Source: Adineta vaga
Lineage: Eukaryota; Rotifera
NCBI GenBank assembly: GCA_021613535.1
Contig: CP075495.1
Coordinates: forward strand, 1,116,001 to 1,180,000
Direction of reading: 5' to 3'
Length of the DNA stretch: 64,000 bases
This document shows, piece by piece, positions 57,163 to 64,000 of the stretch; the stretch's first letter is position 1; each line of letters begins with the position of its first letter. The position numbers and the translations under genes are program-made. The notes beneath the pieces were generated by a model. It saw only the letters and a list, made by a program, of their open reading frames with translations, made no database searches and was not told the origin of the DNA.

Positions 57163-60100
57163 ATGAGTACAATGAATACTGAACAAGTTCGCATAATAAT
57201 TTTAAATGAAGGCGAAGATAAAAGCGAAGAATTATATCGAATGAAAAAAGGTTGGGTACTTCAAATAAAAGTTGCATTTAATTTATCATGGAGAAAAGTT
57301 CGAATCTTTACAAATGCTTGTTTAAATGAAGAAGATCAATTTGTACGTTCAAATTATCATGAATTGAAATGGGTCTATCCATCATCCGGTAAATATGATG
57401 ATTCAGATCGATATGTTTTTCTTTCATGCTGTAAATCCGGTACATTTCATTATTATTTTACGATCGATGGAACAACGTATGTAATATAAACATAAGTTTA
57501 ACAAAGAAAACAAAATAAATCTTCATCTGTTTTAGAAATATTCAAAATACGAATGGACAAGGTTATTTTCAAATTGAACCTGAAATGATTATTCCCGATG
57601 GAAGTGGCGATATATTGCATCAAGATTATATTACTTGTCAATCAGTTTTATCCAAATCTTTAGGTCCAGTTTCTGAATGGGGATCACGTCTTGAAGTTGC
57701 ATATCATTCCGGTTATAATATGATACATTTTACACCCATTCAATTACTTTATCATGTATCAAATTCATCATATGCTGTTACAGATCATCATAAATTAAAT
57801 CCATTATTTCAAGGAACACATGAACAAGTCAAAGAAGTTATTGATATGATGGCCAAAAAATGGAAAATCTTATCAGTTACTGATCTTGTTTATAATCATG
57901 CAGCCAATGATTGTGCATTACTTCGCGATCATCCTGAAGCAGCATATAATTTAATTAATTCACCACATTTAAAACCAGCTGTACTACTCGATTCAATTTT
58001 TATGCAATTTACACGTGATGCAAGTGAAGGTAAACTTCAATCTAAAGGTATTTCAGCTGAAATCAAAGAACATCATTTACAATTAATTCGTCATTATTTT
58101 CTCGATGAAGAATTTCCAAAATATCGCTTTTGGGAATTCTATATTTGTGATACAAAAGCTCTTGTTGAAACATTTCGTCAACGTCTAATGAAATTAAATG
58201 AATGTCCACAGACTCGTTTATATAATGATGAATCTATTATTCGTATTGAGCATGGTAAATATGAACGAATGAAAAGTACAATTAATCTTGATTATGCTGA
58301 GAAAGTTTATTTTTATCAACGTGAATCTGGTCGAACAAAAGATGATTATATTAATAATGCATGTGATGCATTACGTGATCGACTTCATTATTTAAATCAT
58401 TTAAAATGCGAAAAATTAAATGAACATTTAAATCGAGCTGTTGACAATTGTTTAGCATCATGTCGTTATCATTTTTTCTCATATGATGGACCCAATTTTA
58501 AAAAATTAGCTTTACCAGCCGCACCATTCGTTGGAAATTACTTTCATTATCCCAATGATGAATTCAAACATCCTGATGAAATTGATCAATTAATTCATAA
58601 GGATACTTATTATCAAGCATATGTCATGGCACATAATGGTTGGGTGATGAATGATGATCCTCTTCGATGTTTTGCTGATGAAGGTTAGTTTTGTTTGTTT
58701 GTTTTTTTGTATATCAATATCTTGTTTTTCTCTTTCTCATAGGACAAGATGTTTATTTACGTCGAGATCTTCTTCAATGGTCTGATATTATTAAACTTCG
58801 ATTTGGTTCAAAACGTGAAGATTGTCCTGCATTATATGATTATATGAAAGAATATACACGATTAATTGCAACTACATTTCATGGTTGTCGTCTTGATAAT
58901 TGTCATTCGACACCATTATGGTTAGCACAAGAAATGATGGATTATGCAAGAGAAATCAATCCAAATTTTTATATTAATGCAGAGTTATTTACAGGAAATA
59001 TCAAAACTGATACAAAATTTATTAATCAAATTGGAATTAATTCCTTAGTCAGAGAATCATATCGTGCATTTGATCCATATGAATTAGGACAAATTACATC
59101 GTCTGTTAGTGAAGGTGATCCTCTTGGTTCATTTATTCAACTAAATAAACGTTTATTAGAACAAGTTAAACCATATTCATGGTATTATGATCAAACACAT
59201 GATAATCCATGTCAATTGGAAAGACGATCAGTTGAAGATGTTCTTCCACGTTCTGCTATTGTTGCTATGGCAAATTGTTCAACTGGTTCAAATCGTGGTT
59301 ATGATGAATTAGTTCCACATCATATTGATGTTGTTCATGAAACGAGATTTTATCCGAAATGGGGCCCAAATGATCGAGATACAAATGAAAAGATTGGAAT
59401 GGTTACATTAAAAAAAGCTTTAAATAAATTACATGCTCAGTTAGCAAAAGAAGGTTATACACAGGTTAGTGTCAAATAATGATTCTCGGATAGACTTTAA
59501 TATTTGAGTTTTTCTTCTTCTCTCTAGTTATTGATTGATCAATTGTCAACATCAGTATTATTATTAACACGTCATAATCCATCAAATCATAAATCCGTAT
59601 TATTAGTTGCATATACATCATTTTTACAACCAAACGATCGATGGGATCGTTTAAGTCCATTATCCCTTCAAGGTGTTATTGATGAAGTTATTCTCGAAGG
59701 TTCATTAAGTCATCCACAAGATAAAGAACCCGTCAAAGAATTTCAAAGATCAAAAGAATATATCAATGGTCTTCGTCAAACTAAAGTAATTGTCAATGAA
59801 AATGTATCAATCGAAAAAAGTGAATTTCTTCGTTTAACATCACCAAATAGTCGTGATTATAATGATTTTCGTACAATTGAATTCACTGAAAACTTTCGTC
59901 CTGGTTCAATTGTTGCTATTCAAGTATCACTTCTTCCACAAATTCATCAATCAGTTATCAATATTGAACAAATTAATAATCAATTTTCTAATCCAACAAG
60001 TCAATTTAATCAAATTATTAAAGATTTAACATTAGTTGATCTTGAACGTGTTCTCTATCGTGCATCTGTTGAAGAAGAATCGGATGGAAAAGGTTTTGAT

Positions 60101-62152
60101 GTCTATACAATACCAGATTATGGCAAACTTGTTTATTGTGGTTTACATGGTATTATACCTGTTCTAGAAAGAGTTCGAAATTCAAATGAAATTAAACATC
60201 CATTAGTTATTAATTTAAAACAAGGAAATTGGTTAATGGAATATACAGCTAATCGATTGAAAATCTTTCCAAGTACAAAACAAGTTCGTTTCTTAAAATA
60301 AATTTATAAGAGAATAAATATCATCTTTTCTTTTACTTTTAGTTAGGTGATTGGTATGAGAATGTATTTAATTTAATTGGAAGATTATCACGTTTAATGG
60401 TACCATCGTATTTTGATTTAATTATACGTAATTCATATGAGAAATTAATTGAACATAGTATAGCATTACAAAGTCAATTTATTCGTGGATCATCGAAATT
60501 TGTTCATGATTTATCTCAATCAAGTATTCAATTAATGAGTATTGTAAGAAATGCACGTTTACCATTATTATCACCAAATTTACAAGAACCACGACCAAAT
60601 GAAGAAGTTGATGAACAAACACGTGAACGTGTTCAATTATGTCCATCATTAGCTGCTGGTTTTCCACATTTTGGCGCAGGCATATGGAGAAATTGGGGTC
60701 GTGATACATTCATATCTTTACGTGGTCTTCTTCTTCTAACTGGTCGATATGAAGAAGCACGTTATTTAATCTTATCTTATGGCGGATGTCTTCGTCATGG
60801 TTTAATTCCAAATCTTTTAGGTGATGGTAAAATTGCTCGTTATAATGCGCGTGATGCTGTTTGGTGGTGGTTATATTCAATTTCATGTTATACACGTACA
60901 GTACCCGATGGACATGATATTCTATCAGATAAAGTTTCACGTTTATATCCAACAAATGATAGTCCAATTCAAGCAGCTGGTACACATGATCAAGCTTTAT
61001 ATGATGTTATTCATGAAGTTCTTCTTCGTCATCTTCAATCATTAACCTATCGTGAACGTGGAGCAGGACATTCATTAGATATGGATATGAAAGATGAAGG
61101 TTTTAATAATCGAATTAGTATTGATATAAAAACAGGATTTGTCGAAGGAGGAAATAAATGGAATTGTGGAACATGGATGGATAAAATGGGTTCAAGTGAT
61201 CGAGCAGAAAATAAAGGTCATCCAGCTACACCACGTGATGGTTCAGCTGTTGAATTAGTTGGATTATGTCGAGCAACATTGGCATGGATTGTAGATATGA
61301 ATAAAGAAGGACATTATCCTTATGATTCAATAGATACATCAACAGGTATGAATCTTCTTTTTTAATCTCTATTTAATTTGATCAAATGATATTTTAGGTT
61401 CAGGAGGAAAAGTGAAATTACTTTTTACAGATTGGATTAATAAAATTGATGAAAATTTTGAAAAAGAATTTTATATTGATCAAAGCAATTCATCACAATA
61501 TGTTAATCGAAGAGATATTTATAAAGATACACTTAATTCATCAAATGGATGGACTGATTTTCAATTACGTCCTAATTTTCTCGTTGCAGCTGTTGTTGTA
61601 TGTTTAACTTTTGCTTTTTTTTTTCAAATCTTCTTCTTCTACTTTTTCAAGGCTCCTGAAATGTTCGATAAAAAACATATTTGGTTAGCATTAAAACAAG
61701 TTGAAACAATTCTTCTAGGACCATATGGAGTGAAAACACTTGATCCAAGGTTAGTTTCTCTTGAATTTTGTTAATAATTCTTCTCTTATTTTTTTTGCAG
61801 TGATTTCAATTATGTTGGTGATTATGTTAATGATGATGATTCATATGATTTTAAACGAGCACGTGGATTTAATTATCATAATGGTCCTGAATGGTTATGG
61901 TTAACTGGTTATTATATTCGAGCAAAACTTTATTGGTCAAAACAACAAGATGATCCTTTAATTGTTAAACAAACAATCAAGCATTTAAGAAAATTATTAG
62001 CATCACATATGGAATTATTATCTTCAAATGATTGGAAAGGTTTACCTGAATTGACAAATGCAGAAGGACGACCATGTCCATATTCATGTAATGCTCAAGC
62101 ATGGTCTGCATCGACACTTATCGAAGCTTTCTTTGATTTAACACGATCGTAG
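57163..62152 (+). CDS. AGL: glycogen debranching enzyme
   Basis: Eight exons: 57163-57476, 57536-58683, 58743-59464, 59528-60283, 60343-61345, 61398-61597, 61652-61749, 61801-62152; 1530 aa, almost exactly the length of the human enzyme. It both moves short glucan chains (4-alpha-glucanotransferase) and removes the alpha-1,6 branch glucose (amylo-1,6-glucosidase), in the cytosol. Transferase site: Asp539 in CRLDNCHSTP and Glu568 in NAELFTGN. Glucosidase half: WGRDTFIS, ARYNARDAVWWWL, GGNKWNCGTWMDKMG. The C-terminus ends in the expected NAQAWSASTLIEAF. All introns are 52-63 nt GT-AG. Convergent with the GH43-like gene. Confidence 0.96.
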
Positions 62153-62439
62153 ATATTTACCTTTATAGTATTTAATCTCATCAAAATAGAAGAAAACAAA
62201 AAACCCGGCACTACCTTTATTTTCTTAGTCATTTAGGAACTTTAACGTTTTTTTTTCTCTCAAATTATTTAACGAAGATTAGTTTAGTCAACGACGAATT
62301 CTCTTGTTAGATTCAATTGTTTAACAATTAGATCATAACAACTCATAGTTTTTATTATTTTATTGTATTTTATTAGACAAGCTTTCAATAAAAAACAGAT
62401 TCAGTTTATTTTAATTGAAATATCACATTTCAAATAGTT

Positions 62440-63444
62440 TCAATATTCATATAAATCCCATTTATCTTGCCATTCTAATGTAATATTTGTATCTGAATGA
62501 AATGTAAATGGTAACCATATATAACTTGCATTCAATAGATTTGGATAATTCCAACGATCTCCCATATAAATATAAACAGATGTTCCTGGATATTTTCTCG
62601 AAGGATATGTTAGAACAAATGTTGATTGAGAATTAAATGTTGTTTGTGACTGTGTTGGATTACCTAAATATAACCATTCAGCATGTTGTAAATTATCTTG
62701 ATTACTAATAAATAATTCTGCAGGATTCGGATTCCATCCTGTTAAATGACTTGTCATCATATAATAATGATTATTACGATAGAATATTGCAAGACCTTCT
62801 CTTGGTTGATTAATTCGACTTGTAATACCAGTTGTATTTAAATAATCATCTGTTAATTTACTTATTCCAACATATTCATTATTACATGAACGAACAAAAT
62901 AAACACCTTGAACTATTCCATTACGTTTATCTTCATAAAGATTCATATCTAATGATGGAATACCATCAGGTCGAAATGCATCAATAAATGTAAATGTTTC
63001 ATTTGGTTTTGATGAAGTTGCAACACCTACATATCGATATTGATAATCACTACTATCAAGATGAAACCACATAACATATAATCTAGTTAAAGGATTCCAA
63101 ACTACTTTTGGTCGTTCAATAACATATGGACCGGAAAGATTTCTAATGAATACTTCTTTTTGTCCGAGTACTTCACCGATATTAATCCAATTAATCAGAT
63201 CTTTTGAATGATAACAATTAACACCATGATCCGATAGTGTCGAGGTTTTAAGAGATTCTCCATACCACCAATATGAATTATCATTCGGATCAATAAGAAT
63301 TCCAGCTGCATGACTTTGAATAGATTTACCATCAGTATCATTCCAAACAGCACCTGGATAAATATATCCTGAATCAAATAATGAACTATAACAATCACTG
63401 ATGATCATCATCATCAGTATTATAAGAAAGAAGATCATCTGCAT
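62440..63444 (-). CDS. secreted GH43-like glycosidase
   Basis: Single exon, 334 aa from the Met at 63444, chosen because it gives a signal peptide (MQMIFFLIILMMMIISDCYS). The fold is a five-bladed beta-propeller of the type found in galactan or arabinan hydrolases: IQSHAAGILIDPNDNSYWWYGE, VNCYHSKDLINW, ERPKVVWNPLTRLYVMWFH, REGLAIFYRNNHYYMMTSHLTGW, SQSTFVLTYP and YMGDRWNYPNLLNASYIWLP. This pattern is common in bacterial and fungal GH43 proteins and rare in animals. No intron. Probably trims plant or microbial polysaccharide outside the cell. Confidence 0.83.
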   Translation of the reverse strand: MQMIFFLIILMMMIISDCYSSLFDSGYIYPGAVWNDTDGKSIQSHAAGILIDPNDNSYWWYGESLKTSTLSDHGVNCYHSKDLINWINIGEVLGQKEVFIRNLSGPYVIERPKVVWNPLTRLYVMWFHLDSSDYQYRYVGVATSSKPNETFTFIDAFRPDGIPSLDMNLYEDKRNGIVQGVYFVRSCNNEYVGISKLTDDYLNTTGITSRINQPREGLAIFYRNNHYYMMTSHLTGWNPNPAELFISNQDNLQHAEWLYLGNPTQSQTTFNSQSTFVLTYPSRKYPGTSVYIYMGDRWNYPNLLNASYIWLPFTFHSDTNITLEWQDKWDLYEY

Positions 63445-63832
63445 TTCTACTAATTCACTTTCAAATGTCTGTCTTATTCGAATGGTGAGAGAAAAAAAAG
63501 CATTTGTTTGAAGAGAACAGATGGCCAACAAGGGAACGTTCCCAGATGTTTTCCTTCGATTTTCAGAATTCCATCATATTTTTTCTGTATTCGGACAAAA
63601 CTCGTAAGTACTACCACGAATGAATAAAAGAAATGATCGTATCGTAACTGACATGATTTGAAAAAAGAAATAAATTAATATCAGTACTTGTTTTGTCTTT
63701 TTGGGAAAAAAAAACGTGTGACGCTCTAAACGTCACTTGAAACACATATGAATTTATTGGATAAAGAAAATGTCTATTGTACAAAACCCATCACCATATT
63801 AAAACAAAGATATGAAAAAACAAAAGAAAATG
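63445..63832. other. intergenic, nothing recognised
   Basis: Upstream region of the GH43-like gene and 3' flank of the TPR gene. Confidence 0.5.
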
Positions 63833-64000
63833 TTATAGAACAGGAAAAATTGCATCTCGAATTTTATATTTCGTTGTAATTATTGATGTATGATTACTTG
63901 CATATAATCTTTGATAAATAACTAATGCACTTTGATAATTAATTAATGCTTGAGTATAATCTGATAATTTAAAATAAATATCACCCACAATAGAATAAAT
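63833..64000 (-). CDS. TPR-repeat protein, C-terminal end (partial)
   Basis: Enters from the right edge; 55 residues plus a TAA stop at 63835-63833. The visible part is one tetratricopeptide repeat of the kinesin-light-chain type (GDIYFKLSDYTQALINYQSALVIYQRLY) and a short tail (KYKIRDAIFPVL). Protein-protein interaction scaffold; the upstream domains are outside the window. Confidence 0.75.
   Translation of the reverse strand: MYSIVGDIYFKLSDYTQALINYQSALVIYQRLYASNHTSIITTKYKIRDAIFPVL

Noticed and set aside
60479-60985. Minus-strand frames across the debranching-enzyme gene
   Set aside because: Antisense shadows of a conserved glucosidase domain, rich in His, Met and Leu as usual for such artifacts.
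1-64000. CRISPR arrays, operons with ribosome-binding sites, rRNA or tRNA genes
   Set aside because: The genome is eukaryotic with introns. I found no regularly spaced repeats and no tRNA B-box in a foldable context, though a short divergent tRNA could be missed by eye.

Overview
This is a nuclear, protein-coding stretch of a small invertebrate genome. The sequence is AT-rich. Genes are compact and mostly split by GT-AG introns of about 50-65 nt. Many genes carry signal peptides or membrane segments, and several families are animal-specific: a CIBAR/FAM92 BAR protein, a mitochondria-eating protein (Mieap/SPATA18), SSUH2, rhodopsin-like receptors and PLAC8. Bacterial- or fungal-looking genes (a DUF2807/GIN-type adhesin-head protein and a GH43-like glycosidase), lineage-type GPCRs lacking NPxxY, splice-acceptor-like tracts abutting start codons (compatible with spliced-leader trans-splicing) and a TPR protein together suggest a bdelloid rotifer. 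That assignment is inference; nothing in the window names the species.

Layout. 1-2.7 kb: no convincing gene, but many short inverted repeats and an LTR-like end at the left edge. 2.8-4.9 kb: two tandem secreted Hint (hedgehog-type hog) proteins whose cores are identical at the DNA level. 5.1-6.3 kb (-): a C1 cysteine peptidase. 8.7-9.2 kb: an orphan protein. 10.4-11.6 kb: a secreted trypsin-like protease. 12.9-14.3 kb: a type II membrane, glycosyltransferase-like protein. 14.8-15.5 kb: the DUF2807-like protein. 16.7-21.1 kb: the Mieap homolog with a 2.3 kb intron. 21.3-23.0 kb (-): a calcineurin-A-like phosphatase. 23.6-24.9 kb: a FAM92/CIBAR BAR protein. 25.2-25.7 kb: a RING-CCCH protein. 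25.8-27.0 kb (-): SSUH2. 28.4-28.9 kb: a decayed GPCR. 29.9 kb: an orphan secreted protein. 31.7-32.2 kb: a PLAC8 protein. 33.8-35.0 kb: a prolyl-4-hydroxylase-like gene with a frameshift. 35.2-39.9 kb (-): a rhodanese-DUSP phosphatase, a broken alpha-carbonic anhydrase and an XPR1 phosphate exporter. 40.4-41.8 kb (-): PEBP and a LURP-one-related protein. 42.5-45.4 kb: two head-to-head GPCRs. 46.2 kb: a TM2-domain protein. 46.7-49.2 kb (-): gamma-glutamyltransferase in 12 coding exons. 49.5-50.7 kb (-): a second C1 peptidase. 51.3-52.5 kb (-): a PP2C phosphatase. 52.8-53.4 kb: an orphan membrane protein. 53.5-54.8 kb (-): an MGST3-like MAPEG protein and a hotdog thioesterase. 55.4-56.3 kb (-): a third intact GPCR. 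57.2-62.2 kb: a complete glycogen debranching enzyme. 62.4-63.4 kb (-): a GH43-like glycosidase. Right edge (-): the C-terminus of a TPR protein.

The genes do not form one pathway; this is ordinary mixed euchromatin. The most notable signals are the gene-conversion-like block between the Hint genes, a short terminal-inverted-repeat element present twice (once inside a peptidase intron), a perfect 30-bp palindrome in an intron of the frameshifted hydroxylase gene, and several genes caught in decay. Exon joins were worked out by hand from splice motifs, reading-frame phase and family knowledge; no alignment or search was run.
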